NCBI RefSeq assembly: GCF_039555335.1
Contig: NC_092628.1
Location: 82,548,315 to 82,612,314, forward strand
Length of the DNA: 64,000 bases
Origin: Amphiura filiformis
Lineage: Eukaryota > Echinodermata > Ophiuroidea > Amphilepidida > Amphiuridae
Direction: 5' to 3'
Every line of letters starts with the position of its first letter. The stretch's first letter is position 1. The position numbers were made by a program, and so were the translations under genes. Below are positions 23,090 to 35,640 of the stretch, in pieces. Below the pieces are notes generated by a model. That model saw nothing but the letters and a program-made list of their open reading frames with translations, made no database searches and was not told the DNA's origin.

Positions 23090-23335
23090 ACCGGGTAATT
23101 TTACTCAATTCATGTGATGTTTGGTTTATAATGTGATTTTTGGTTTACATTGTGATATTTTGGTTTAAAATGTGATTTTTGATCAAAAAATTAGTTTTTG
23201 GTCTAAAATGTGCTTTTTGATCAATAATTTGATTTTTTTGTTGGTCAAAAATCAAAAATGTGACTTTTGGTCTAAATTAATGTGATTTTTGGTTGGAAGA
23301 TGTTTTTGGTCAAAAATGTGATTTTTTTTTTGTAT
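23090..23335 (+). repeat. Degenerate TGTGATTTTTGGTTT repeats
   Basis: About eight imperfect units of roughly 25-32 bases with TGTGATTTTTGGT or GATCAAAAA. Low complexity, non-coding. Confidence 0.7.
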
Positions 23336-23474
23336 GTATGATTTGTTTTCCTTTTCTAAAACATCTTGTTTTAAAATTGGGAAACAAATGATAATGACGT
23401 AGATATTCATTTGTTTTATACACATTACCCACCTAAAAATGCGGACAGTCCTATATTGCATAGGCCTAATATGT

Positions 23475-25117
23475 ATTTCGATTGAACATCTGCATTTTGT
23501 ACCATTCAAAGAACAGTAGTTTTAGCTAGTAGTAGCTATACAGTTAATATTGATGAGAATTTCAATAATATGATATTGGAATTAAATTCATAGTCCCTCT
23601 TTAAAATAAAATGTTATCAATTTCAGACAATTGAGGCCCGATTTAAGGAAAGTTAAAAATGAGAAAGAATCCTCACTTTGCAGTTTTTTACGTTTCTTAT
23701 TATTTTGTGATGATAAAAGTAAGGATATTTTAACACTTTAGAAATTTCTCGTTTGTTATGTTTCTTATTACTTTGTGAGGAAAAGTAAGGAATTTTTGTA
23801 TTACTTTGGAAATTTTTCACTTGTTATCATCATGTTTTGTGATGACAACAGTGAGAATTATTTTCATCATTTCGCCAACTTCTCATTTGTTATGTTTAAC
23901 GTTTCTTATTATTTTGTGAGGAAAAAGTGAGGATTTTTTATCACTTTGGAATGTTTTCATTTGTTATATTTCTTATTATTTTGTGATGGAAAAAGTTGTT
24001 TATTACGACGCCTATTTTTCATTCATTTTTTTAAATTATTTTGTGATGAGATACGTGAGGATTTCTATCACATTCGAAATATAATTAGACATGGCACGAT
24101 TGGGGGAGAAATTTTGGCACCTATTTTTTGGACATCATAATAATTCATCACTTTTTTCATCACTTTGAAAACAGTATTACAAAATGCAATCAAACAATAT
24201 CAAGGCATGGAATAATAATATTAAATTTCTCAATCCATGGGCTTAAAGCAACATTGTACATTATACAGAAAATTAAAAAAAAATCCGAAGTAATTTCAAA
24301 ATCTTTTTTCCATACAAAATAATGTGAAACGTAACAAATGAAAATTTGCGAAGTGATGAAAAATCCTCACTTTTGTCATCACAAAATGATAGAAAACATT
24401 AAAAATCAAAATATAAAAGTAGTAAAAATCCTCACTTTTTACACCAGAAAAATATAAGAAACATAATAAATAAAAAATGTGCAAAGTTATGACAAAATTC
24501 TCACTTTTTTCCTCACAAAATATTAAAAGACATAAAAAATTCAAAATGTGCAAAGTGATGAAAAACTATCACTTTTCCTCACAAACTATAAATAAGAAAC
24601 ATAACAAATGAAAAAATTACAAAGTGATAAAAATCCTCACTTTTTTCCTCAAAAATATTAATAAGAAACATACCAAATGAAAATATTACAAAGTGATAAA
24701 AACTTCGGGTTGGTACAATTTGTGACCCTAACTTCTCATACCCGACTTTTCAACCTAAAAATTTCAGCCAATATGGTACATATTTTCTAATGATTTAAGC
24801 AAAATATTTTTTTTTAATTTTTAAAAACCCAACTTAACTAAATAACAAAAACTGATGCTAAACTTAAAATGTGTATCCATTATTTAAATTCAATCAATCC
24901 CGGAAATTGAGCATGTTATTAAAACCCTAAGCCACGATGGGTAGATTTGTTTTTGATTACCCAGATCAGCTATTATAATGCGTAACATATTAATATTATA
25001 AGGGCTACTGCATGGAGGTGAGGTTTATGACCAAGAAATGTAAATATTGACTTTCCCTCTGTGTGTGTCATCACATGAACAATTACGTAATCGTATTGAC
25101 TTTTGTTGAACCATGGT
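23475..25117 (+). repeat. Segment duplicated in diverged form at 43311-44385, copy A
   Basis: Left end: GTATTTCGATTGAACATCTG and the following 40 bases match 43311 onward. Right part: AAACTGATGCTAAACTTAAA (about 24848) through CAATTACGTAATCGTATTGA (25079) matches 44088-44375 in the same order. Copy A carries about 570 extra bases, largely the inverted minisatellite at 23655-24715. Confidence 0.8.
23655..24715. repeat. Minisatellite in two opposed arms (large foldback)
   Basis: From 23655 to about 24080 units read GTTATGTTTCTTATTATTTT, then GTGATGAAAAAGTGAGGATT. From about 24345 to 24715 the same units run inverted: AATCCTCACTTTTTTCCTCA, then TAAGAAACATAACAAATGAA. The spacer of about 260 bases is unrelated. 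Unit size is about 65-90 bases. Confidence 0.8.
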
Positions 25118-25736
25118 AAACTCATCATCACTCCTGCCAGAGACCATTTTCTCGGGGTGCCCTGTGCAAGGCAACATGATTCAGCTTTGGCCCTTCAGAT
25201 CTGTAACCTAACTTTTCCAAGCTGTCCCAAAAAATCTCTTTTCCCGTGAAAATTTGCTATCAATGCTAAAATACGAAGGGGGATACCGGTACCAGGGGCC
25301 AAAGTTTCCACATCGCATCATTCAACTAAAAATATTAATTACCAGGACAAATGCGCGCGAAATAATTGCAATGAACAAAATAATCATGTGCCATAAAATC
25401 GTGCCAAAGCCCACCCCTATAGCCAAAGTCATCCTTAAAGAACTAATATCACTTTCAAAACATACTGAATCTTCAATTATTAGGGGGGCTGAAAAATATG
25501 TAGGGGGGGGGAGTTCAGAAGATCGGGGGGATTAAAAAGTTTTGGGTGTATGAACAGGGGGGTTAAAATGTTTTTGTGCACTTAGAGGGGGGGCTGTAAA
25601 AACTTTAGCAACATTAGTCCTGAAGCAAAAAATAAAGAATAGCCTGCAATATTTTCGTAAATGTTCCAGTATTAAAAGTCAAAACAAAAGTTCATTCCAG
25701 ATAAGGGTATTTATTTGATACAGTTAACATAATTTA
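25118..25736. other. No gene seen
   Basis: Several G runs of seven to nine bases occur at 25480-25600. No exon or element boundary is supported. Confidence 0.5.
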
Positions 25737-26760
25737 ACTACGTCCACGCCTAAACGCAAAACCTGCTATTTTTGAACTACGTCTGCGCCGACTGCACCGA
25801 CATAAAAACCAAGACCTACGGTCCAAACACAACATGTAGCAGCAAAACACTCAAACACTTCTGGTATCAAACACAAAACAACATACCATCCCAATTCAAC
25901 TTCAACGGGGACAAATCCCCTCCAACACTGCGTCCATGCCCCATTTATAAAATCACCCAAATTCAAACACTATCAAACACAAAACAACATCTTGTAGGCC
26001 TACTACTTCAACGCCATTGGGGACAAATCCCCCGCAAATACTGCGTCCACGCTCCATTTTTAAAATCACCACTTTTAACTACGTCCACGCCCAAACGCAA
26101 AATCTGCCATTTTCAACTATGGCTGCGCCGACTGCGCCGACTTAAAAACCAAGACCTATGTCCAACATACTGTTCATGTACTGCCACCACATTCACACAC
26201 AATTTAACATATTATACTAATTCAACATCATGGGCACAAATCCCCCAAACACTATGTCCCATTCATAAAATCACCAATTTTATCCACGTCCAAGCCCAAA
26301 GCCCAAACCTGTTAATTTTCAGCTACGTCTGCGCCGACTACGCCGACATAAAAACTAGACATAGAATTTGTCCTAGTAGGCCTATACATGTACCAACAAC
26401 TAATTCAAATACAATCACACAAAAAAATACCACATTTTGAACTCCTTCAATGGTATAACGGGGACAAATCCCCCCGCAATACTACGTCCACACCCCATTT
26501 ATAAAAACCTGTCCATTTTCAACTACGTCTGCGCCGACTGTGCCTTGTTAAAAACCGACACCTATAGGGCCTATAGGCCTACTCCCGAGTAGTACCAGCA
26601 AACATACTTCCTTTGTTGCAACTGCAACTTAAATAATGCATATACGCTGCATTGATCAACCCGCCAATTTAAACTGCGTCCACGTCAAACGCCAACTCTG
26701 TCGGTTTTTCGACTACGTCTGCGCCAACTGCGCCCACAAAAAACCAAGACCTATACTTAG
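25737..26760 (+). repeat. Satellite with CTACGTCTGCGCCGACTGCG core, about five units
   Basis: The core recurs near 25778, 26117, 26321, 26521 and 26711, so spacing is about 190-340 bases. Each core is followed by an AAAAACCAAGACC-type word, and several are preceded by ACTACGTCCACGCC. Words such as GGGACAAATCCCC fall between. The 222-codon open frame at 25772-26440 is a by-product. The core is the inverse of the 17.6 kb unit. Confidence 0.8.
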
Positions 26761-26963
26761 TTTCCAGAATAACACACTCACAACATTACCATACACAAAT
26801 CATTAAAACAGAATACCCCACTCAAGCACAAAACACCCTATTCCAATACATACAAACATGTTACAACTTTATATAACTATACCCCCGAGAGGGGTATTCT
26901 GTAGTTACTCCTCTTTTTTCTTTCTTTCTTATTTCTTTGTTTTTCCTTTCTTTCTTTGTTCTT

Positions 26964-27074
26964 CATTCATTCATTCATTCACTCCATTCATTCATTCATT
27001 CATTCATTCATTCATTCATTCATTCATTCATTCATTCATTCCCGGACACCCATTCATTCATTCATTCATTCATT
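26964..27074 (+). repeat. (CATT)n microsatellite
   Basis: CATT repeats with two short interruptions, followed by T-rich low complexity to about 27210. Confidence 0.95.
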
Positions 27075-27570
27075 TTACTTATTCATTTTTCCTTCCTTTC
27101 TTTCGCCTAGCTCTGTTTACACTTTCTTTTTGTTTTTTGTTTGTTTTTTCGTTCATTCATTATTTCTTCTTTCTTTTGTTTTTTTCTTTTTTCCTTTTTT
27201 TTTTTTTTAATTCCCTGTACTTGGAACTGGCAGAGGAAGAAAAAACATACACAATGGACCACCAGTTCCCAACAATTATGAATGAACCTTTACATGAAAA
27301 TCAATATAATTTTTTTTTAACCAGCAGGTACAAAGAAGGACATAAAAGACAAAGACGACGGACAAAGAAATCGTTCACTCTCTTTTCTTCTTCTTCTTCT
27401 TCTTCTTAAGTACGTCGACAGGGCGGCTTTATTTATATGCCACATTTCGTCAACTTAATGTATGGGGTACTCGCGCGCAAAAGAAATAAAAAAGGGGGGG
27501 AATGGCAAAAGGATAAGGCTGGATATCAGTCTAAGTGCTGTGCATGTGCTGTGCTGAAATGGATTGGTAT

Positions 27571-27690
27571 CTAACGTGCTGCTCTGGTATGGGTTGGTAG
27601 TGCTTGAAGCTGCTGCTTGAAGGCGTCGATTGAGGGCGCTCCAGCTACTTCTTTGGGCAACTCATTCCATTCTCTCAATGTCCGGGGGAA
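27571..27690 (-). pseudogene. C-terminus of the minus-strand LINE protein
   Basis: After a second frameshift near 27690-27700 the frame continues with FPRTLREWNELPKEV and ends at a TAG (27573-27571). The W-N-x-L-P pattern is the standard C-terminal mark of CR1-like proteins and is also seen at 61187-61507. Confidence 0.8.
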
Positions 27691-28922
27691 AAAGGAGAGC
27701 CGGTGGACATCCTTTTGATGAAATCATTTCTCAGACTGTGTTTGTGCTTCCCTCTAGTACTGATAGTCTGTTCTGCTGCTTCCAGGTAGTTGGTCTTGTC
27801 TATACCTACAAGGCCATTGAGGATCTTATACAGCATAGTCAATCTGCTGTTTTTCCTACGATCTTCCAATGTGCTCCATTCCAAGTGTTCAAGCATGGAA
27901 GTTACACTAGCGTCTCTCTTGAAATTATGGACACACAATCTGGCTGCCCGTCTCTGGATCCTTTCCAAGCTGTTGATGTCTTTCTTCACATGCGGATCCC
28001 ATACGCAACTAGCATATTCCAGAACTGGTCTCACTAGTGTCTTATAAGCAGCTGTTTTCACTTTCTTGGAGCAAAACCAGATGTTTCTTTGCAGGAATCC
28101 CAGTACTCTACTGGCTTTTGTGGTCACCTTTTTTATGTGTTCTTTCCACTTCATGCTGCTTTCTAGTTCAGCTCCCAGGTATGGATGTGATTTAACTTGG
28201 TCAAGTTCCTTGCCACAGAAGATGATTGGTTTCGATGGAGGATCACGCTTAGTTGAGACTTGAAGGATGGAGCATTTAGATGGATTAAATGACATCTGCC
28301 ACTTGTTCTGCCATTCTTCAAGTTCTAGAAGATCTTTCTGAAGAGAGTCAATGTGGGCGGATGTTTTCCCTGAAGAATAAACTAAGCAATCATCTGCAAA
28401 GAGTCTGGTTTTATTTTGGAGTTGGTTTGGAAGATCGTTTATGTATAGCAAAAACAGTAGTGGTCCGAGTACTGTGCCTTGGGGTACTCCAGACACCACA
28501 CGTTTAGAGGAAGAGTATTTGCCATCACACACGACTTGTTGTTTACGGTCTGTGAGGAAGACCCTAATCCAATGGTTGATGGTTCCTCGGATTCCATAGT
28601 AATCCAATTTCCCTAAAAGACGCTCATGAGGTACTTTGTCGAACGCTTTAGAGAAATCTAAAACGCCGACATGGGTGGTCTCGTCATCTTCAATAGACGA
28701 TGTGAAGTCATGAGCTGTCAGAAGTAGTTGGGTTTCAGTGGACCTCTTGGATCGGAACCCATGCTGGCTATCAGTGAGAATATCAAATGCTTCTAGATGG
28801 TCCATGATATGGGAGTGAAGGATATGCTCCATCATTTTGCATATGACACTTGTAAGAGATACTGGTCTATAGTTCTCAGGCTTGGTCTTATCCCTTTTTG
28901 TAGACCCCACATATGTTTGCAT
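27675..28922 (-). pseudogene. Minus-strand LINE, reverse transcriptase
   Basis: This frame carries NYRPVSLTSV, HGFRSKRSTETQ, VLDFSKAFDKVPHERL, PQGTVLGPLLFLLYINDLP, the catalytic FADD (28389-28400) and the thumb segments PYLGAELESS, RPVLEYASCVWDPH and RIQRRAARL. It is joined to the upstream frame by a shift in the A/G run at about 28889-28900 and is cut off at 27675 by the second shift. All core motifs are intact, so the damage is limited to two indels and the copy is fairly young. Confidence 0.9.
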
Positions 28923-30888
28923 TCCTCCACTGCCATGGTAGGGCTTCTTTGTCTAATGATAGCTGGAAAAAGTGAGTCAACACAGGAGCTAATTCATCTG
29001 CTGCCATCTTGAGCACCCATGGTGGAAGGTTATCAGGGCCAGATGCTTTATTGGCATTCAGGTCACAGAGTAGTTTATGGACTCCTTTTTCTTGGATATC
29101 AAGTCTTGGGATTTCCATGAAATCACTATCACCAAGAGTTGGGATACTTGAGAGATCTTCTTCAGTGAAGACACTTGCAAATTGGGCATTAAGAGCTTCT
29201 GCCTTCCCCTTTCCATCACTGATGATTTCATCATTGATCCTTAAGTCAGCAACTCCAACCTCATCTTGCTTGATCTTCTTGATGAATGACCAGAATGACT
29301 TTGGGTTATTGCACAGTGCCTCATCCAAATTGTCAGAGATATATTCTCTTCTAGCCTTATTTAGGCTCTGCTTTAGTTTTTTCTGCAGGAATTTGAAATA
29401 AGTCCAGTCTTCCTCTTTCCCAGTCTGTTTAGCTCTGTTGTAAGCTTTCTGTTTCTTCCTAACCATACATTTATGAGTTCTGTCAAACCAAGGCAAGTTC
29501 TTTCTGTTGGATGACTGCCTTTGGGGGACGTTCTTTTCCATAGCATCCTTTATGGCACCCTCAATTTTATCCCATCGATCTTGCACTGAGGAATGAGTAG
29601 TATCAGCAAAATACTTGACTTTGAAGTCAGATAAATCTTTCCTCAGCCCAGCTTCATCTGCTTTGCTTCTGATGTAGATCTTTCTTGGTGGTAGTTTCCT
29701 CCTCCTAGTGTTCAACTGAACTTCAGCAATCACAATGTTGTGGTCACTTACACCTGGCTTGGTTGTTATATTGTTAACAAGAGAACTGTTACTGGTGAAC
29801 AAAAGATCCAGGAAGTTTTCTTCTCGCGTAGGTAGATTGACGAGTTGCTCAAGCCCGTTGTTCTCCATTAATTCAAGAAGCTTGGTAGCAGTCCCAACAT
29901 TTGCCCAATGATTAAGTTTGAGCTCATAATTAGGTGCTGTAGTCCAGTCTATGTTAGGTTGGTTGAAGTCTCCAGAGATAATTTTCTCGCAGTTTGGAAA
30001 TTTTTGGTTTACATATGCCAAGGATTCTTGTAGGTCATATATTGTATCGTCATCATTATGGGCTAGTTTATAAGCAGTGCCAAATATGACTTTCTTTCCT
30101 CCCTTGATTTCAAGCTGGGTCCACAAGGTTTCCTTCCTGGTTTTTAAAGCTATCTCTGTGACTACGAGGTCCTTCTTGCTCGCAAAGAGTACTCCACCAT
30201 GGCTGCTGGAGCTTCTGTCTTTGCGGAACACATTGTATGTGTCAAGAGGCAATTCTGTATTCTTGATATCAGGATTTAGCCAGGTTTCAGTGGCCTGGAT
30301 GATGTCTGGTTTGATAGTGTCAATAAGTACTTCAAGGTCAGCAGATTTGTTTCTGATGCTCTGGCAGTTGATAATCAATATGCTCAATTTCCCTCTGGTT
30401 CCTGGTGTTTTACGGATAGGGACTTGATCACCATCATCAATTTCTGCCGAGGAGTTATCGCAGGATTTCTCTGTGTTGGATGAGTTGAAAGATTTCTCAC
30501 TGCTACTAGTAAAGAAGGAGTCTGAAAACACCACTACTTCACAAGCTGGACACATCCAAAGGAATGTCTGGTCATGCAGAGTGTTATATGTGATGTCATC
30601 CATGCCGCCACATCGGATGTGATGCCACTGCTCGCAGTTGTCACACTGAACTGCTTTATGACAGTGATTTATAGGGCCTTTACACATGCCACAAGGTGCT
30701 TCACAAGAACTGCATCTCCATGTGCGGTTTGGATCTCTTCGATATTTGTTAAAGTCTGACATTTTGAGTTGAGTACATTTCTGATGAATCCATTCCTTGC
30801 ATTCAAAGCATTGGATTTGTCTTCCACCTCTGCGGATAATGCCACTGCAGATGGAACAGGTATTTTGTTGAGTTGCTCCTTGGTGCAT
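28888..30888 (-). pseudogene. Minus-strand LINE, two zinc fingers and AP-type endonuclease
   Basis: The first in-frame ATG is at 30888; the frame stays open upstream to 31230 through two monomer-like segments. From 30888 come two PHD-like fingers (CSIC...CFEC...HQKC...CSSC, then CGMC...CDNC...HHIRC...CPAC), and a Ser-rich acidic linker. The endonuclease follows (LIINCQSIRNKS, TETWLN, GDFNQPNIDW, SDHNIV), then the RT entry (NKASGPDNLPPWVL). The other LINE here has one finger and a 2A-like motif; this one has two fingers and no 2A. The frame ends at 28888 by a frameshift. Confidence 0.9.
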
Positions 30889-31107
30889 GTTGATAACGGT
30901 AGCTTCAGTGTGGATACACTTCGCTGGGTTCACAAAATTACCCCTGGTACTCTTCACAAAGTTCACTGACTGTGCTGTAAAGATGATTACAGACTGCTGC
31001 TTATACTTCACGCTGCCAGATGCTGCTGCTGTACACAAAACACACTTCTCAATATCACTGATGGAGATGGTAGTGTTGGCTACAAGGAAGTAAATTTCTT
31101 CCCTTCT

Positions 31108-34100
31108 GACGCTGCTGGAGAAATTACACACGGTACACTTCACAAAGTTCACTAACTGTGCTGTCAAGATGATTACAGAATGCTGCTTTACACTTCTCGC
31201 TGTAAGATGCTGCTGCTGTACACAATACACTTCACAATATCACTGATGGAGATGGTGACTACACAATATCACTGCAGGAGATGATAATAGTGGCTACAAA
31301 GAAGTAGATAAAAGATTCTTCTCTTCTGATGCTGCTGGAGGAATTACACACGGTACACTTCACAAAGTTCACTAACTGTGCTGTAAAGATGATTACAGAA
31401 AGCTGCTTTACACTTCACGCTGTCAGGTGCTGCTGTTGTACACAATACACTTCACAATATCACTGATGGAGATGGTGATGGTGGCTACACAATATCACTG
31501 ATGGAGATGGTAATGGTGGCTGCAAGGAAGTTAATAAGGTTTCTTCCTTCTGATGCTGCTGGAGAAAATACACACGGTACACTTCACAAAGTTCACTAAC
31601 TGTGCTGTAAAGATGATTAGAGAATGCTGCTTTACACTTCACGCTGTCGGGTGCTGCTGCTGTACACAACACACTTCACAATATCACTGATGGAGATGGT
31701 GATGGTGGCTACAAAGAAGTAGATAAAAGTTTCTTCTCTTCTGATGCTGCTGGAGAATTTACACACGGTACACTTCACAAAGTTCACTAACTGTGCTGTA
31801 AAGATGATTACAGAATGCTGCTTTACACTTCACGCTGACGGATGCTGCTGCTGTACACAATACACTACAATATCACTGATGGAGATGGTGATGGTGGCTA
31901 CAAAGAAGTAGATAAAAGTTTCTTCTCTTCTGATGCTGCTGGAGAATTTACACACGGAACACTTCACAAAGTTCACTACTGTGCTGTAAAGATGATTACA
32001 GATTGCTGCTTTACACTTCACGCTGTCGGATGCTGCTGCTGTACACAATACACTACAATATCACTGATGGAGATGGTGATGGTGGCTACAAAGAAGTAGA
32101 TAAAAGTTTCTTCCTTCTGATGCTGCTGGAGAAATTACACACGGTACACTTCACAAAGTTCACTAACTGTGCTGTAAAGATGATTACAGAATGCTGCTTT
32201 ACACTTCACGCTGTCAGATGCTGCTGCTGTACACAACACACTTCCCAATATCACTGATGGAGATGGTGATGGTGGCTACACAATATCACTGATGGAGATG
32301 GTAATGGTGGCTGCAAGGAAGTTAATAAGGTTTCTTCCCTTCTGATGCTGCTGGAGAAAATACACACGGTACACTTCACAAAGTTCACTAACTGTGCTGT
32401 AAAGATGATTACAGAATGCTGCTTTACACTTCACGCTGACGGATGCTGCTGCTGTACACAATACACTACAATATCACTGATGGAGATGGTGATGGTGGCT
32501 ACAAAGAAGTAGATAAAAGTTTCTTCCCTTCTGATGCTGCTGGAGAAAATACACACGGTACACTTCACAAAGTTCACTAACTGTGCTGTAAAGATGATTA
32601 GAGAATGCTGCTTTACACTTCACGCTGTCGGGTGCTGCTGCTGTACACAACACACTTCACAATATCACTGATGGAGATGGTGATGGTGGCTACAAAGAAG
32701 TAGATAAAAGTTTCTTCTCTTCTGATGCTGCTGGATAAATTACACCCGGTACACTTCACAAAGTTCACTAACTGTGCTGTAAAGATGATTACAGAATGCT
32801 GCTTTATACTTCACGCTGTAAGATGCTACTGTTGTACACAATACACTTCACAATATCACTGATGGAGATGGTGATGGTGGCTACACAATATCACTGATGG
32901 AGATGGTAATGGTGGCTGCAAGGAAGTTAATAAGGTTTCTTCCTTCTGATGCTGCTGGAGAAAATACACACGGTACACTTCACAAAGTTCACTAACTGTG
33001 CTGTAAAGATGATTAGAGAATGCTGCTTTACACTTCACGCTGTCGGGTGCTGCTGCTGTACACAACACACTTCACAATATCACTGATGGAGATGGTGATG
33101 GTGGCTACAAAGAAGTAGATAAAAGTTTCTTCTCTTCTGATGCTGCTGGAGAATTTACACACGGTACACTTCACAAAGTTCACTAACTGTGCTGTAAAGA
33201 TGATTACAGAATGCTGCTTTACACTTCACGCTGACGGATGCTGCTGCTTTACACAATACACTACAATATCACTGATGGAGATGGTAATGGTGGCTACAAA
33301 GAAGTAGATAAAAGTTTCTTCTCTTCTGATGCTGCTGGAGAATTTACACACGGAACACTTCACAAAGTTCACTACTGTGCTGTAAAGATGATTACAGATT
33401 GCTGCTTTACACTTCACGCTGTCGGATGCTGCTGCTGTACACAATACACTACAATATCACTGATGGAGATGGTGATGGTGGCTACAAAGAAGTAGATAAA
33501 AGTTTCTTCCCTTCTGATGCTGCTGGAGAAATTACACACGGTACACTTCACAAAGTTCACTAACTGTGCTGTAAAGATGATTACAGAATGCTGCTTTACA
33601 CTTCACGCTGTCAGATGCTGCTGCTGTACACAACACACTTCCCAATATCACTGATGGAGATGGTGATGGTGGCTACACAATATCACTGATGGAGATGGTA
33701 ATGGTGGCTGCAAGGAAGTTAATAAGGTTTCTTCCCTTCTGATGCTGCTGGAGAAAATACACACGGTACACTTCACAAAGTTCACTAACTGTGCTGTAAA
33801 GATGATTACAGAATGCTGCTTTACACTTCACGCTGACGGATGCTGCTGCTGTACACAATACACTACAATATCACTGATGGAGATGGTGATGGTGGCTACA
33901 AAGAAGTAGATAAAAGTTTCTTCCCTTCTGATGCTGCTGGAGAAAATACACACGGTACACTTCACAAAGTTCACTAACTGTGCTGTAAAGATGATTAGAG
34001 AATGCTGCTTTACACTTCACGCTGTCGGTGCTGCTGCTGTACACAACACACTTCACAATATCACTGATGGAGATGGTGATGGTGGCTACAAAGAAATAAA

Positions 34101-35640
34101 AGTTTCTTCTCTTCTGATGCTGCTGGAGAATTTACACACGGTACACTTCACAAAGTCCACTAACTGTGCTGTAAAGATGATTACAGAATGCTGCTTTACA
34201 CTTCACGCTGTCGGATGCTGCTGCTGTACACAATACACTACAATATCACTGATGGAGATGGTGATGGTGGCTATCGGGGGGCGCAGAGTCACTACCAAAC
34301 TGATGCTACTGGAGAAATTACACACGGTACACTTCACAAAGTTCACTAACTGTGCTGTAAAGATGATTACAGAATGCTGCTTTACACTTCACGCTGACGG
34401 ATGCTGCTGCTGTACACAATACACTACAATATCACTGATGGAGATGGTGATGGTGGCTACAAAGAAGTAGATAAAAGTTTCTTCTCTTCTGATGCTGCTG
34501 GAGAAATTACACACGGTACACTTCACAAAGTTCACTAACTGTGCTGTAAAGATGATTACAGAATGCTGCTTTACACTTCACGCTGACGGATGCTGCTGCT
34601 GTACACAATACACTACAATACCACTGATGGAGATGGTGATGGTGGCTACAAAGAAGTAGATAAAAGTTTCTTCTCTTCTGATGCTACTGGAGAAATTACA
34701 CACGGTACACTTCACAAAGTTCATTAACTGTGCTGTAAAGATGATTACAGAATGCTGCTTTACACTTCACGCTGACGGATGCTGCTGCTGTACACAATAC
34801 ACTACAATATCACTGATGGAGATGGTGATGGTGGCTACAAAGAAGTAGATAAAAGTTTCTTCCCTTCTGATGCTGCTGGAGAAATTACACACGGTACACT
34901 TCACAAAGTTCACTAACTGTGCTGTAAAGATGATTACAGAATGCTGCTTTACACTTCACGCTGTCGGATGCTGCTGCTGTACACAACACACTTCACAATA
35001 TCACTGATGGAGATGGTGATGGTGGCTACAAAGAAGTAGATAAAGTTTCTTCTCTTCTGATGCTGCTGGAGAATTTACACACGGTACACTTCACAAAGTT
35101 CACTAACTGTGCTGTAAAGATGATTACAGAATGCTGCTTTACACTTCACGCTGTCGGATGATGCTGCTGTACACAATACACTACAATATCACTGATGGAG
35201 ATGGTGATGGTGTCTACAAAGAAGTAGATAAAAGTTTCTTCCCTTCTGATGCTGCTGGAGAAATTACACACGGTACACTTCACAAAGTTCACTTAACTGT
35301 GCTGTAAAGATGATTACAGAATGCTGCTTTACACTTCACGCTGTCGGCTGCTGCTGTACACACTACCCTTCACAATATCACTGATGGAGATGGTGATGGT
35401 GGCTACAAAGAAGTAGATAAAAGTTTCTTCCCTTCTGATGCTGTTGGAGAAATTACACACGGTACACTTCACAAAGTTCACTAACTGTGCTGTAAAGATG
35501 ATTACAGAATGCTGCTTTACACTTCACGCTGACGGATGCTGCTGCTGTACACACTACCCTTCACAATATCACTGATGGAGATGGTGATGGTGGCTACAAA
35601 GAATTAAATAAAGTTTCATCCCTTCTGATGCTGCTGGAGA
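31108..35640 (-). repeat. Array of about 24 monomers of 189 bp, LINE 5' region
   Basis: Using GATGCTGCTGGAGA as marker, unit starts fall near 31108, 31328, 31552, 31743, 31932, 32119, 32343, 32532, 32723, 32948, 33138, 33328, 33517, 33741, 33930, 34119, 34302, 34490, 34680, 34868, 35058, 35248, 35438 and 35626. Normal spacing is 187-191; five units are about 220-225 because TATCACTGATGGAGATGGT and its flank are doubled. 31328-32722 and 32723-34118 are two copies of a seven-unit block, offset about 1,396. The unit before 34302 has a replaced segment (GGGGGGCGCAGAG). The many short open frames on both strands are products of the array. Confidence 0.9.

Noticed and set aside
25772-26440. 222-codon plus-strand open frame
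   Set aside because: It consists of satellite units with the CTGCGCCGACTG core; peptide composition follows the repeat, with no domain.
26858-27409. 183-codon plus-strand frame rich in Phe, Ile, His and Ser
   Set aside because: It is a translation of the (CATT)n microsatellite and adjoining T-rich sequence.
33931-34470. 179-codon plus-strand frame with repeated CCFTLHAVG segments
   Set aside because: It is the wrong-strand reading of the LINE monomer array; the 63-codon period keeps it open.
30940-35640. CRISPR-like regularly spaced repeats
   Set aside because: Units are directly tandem without unique spacers, and the host is an animal.
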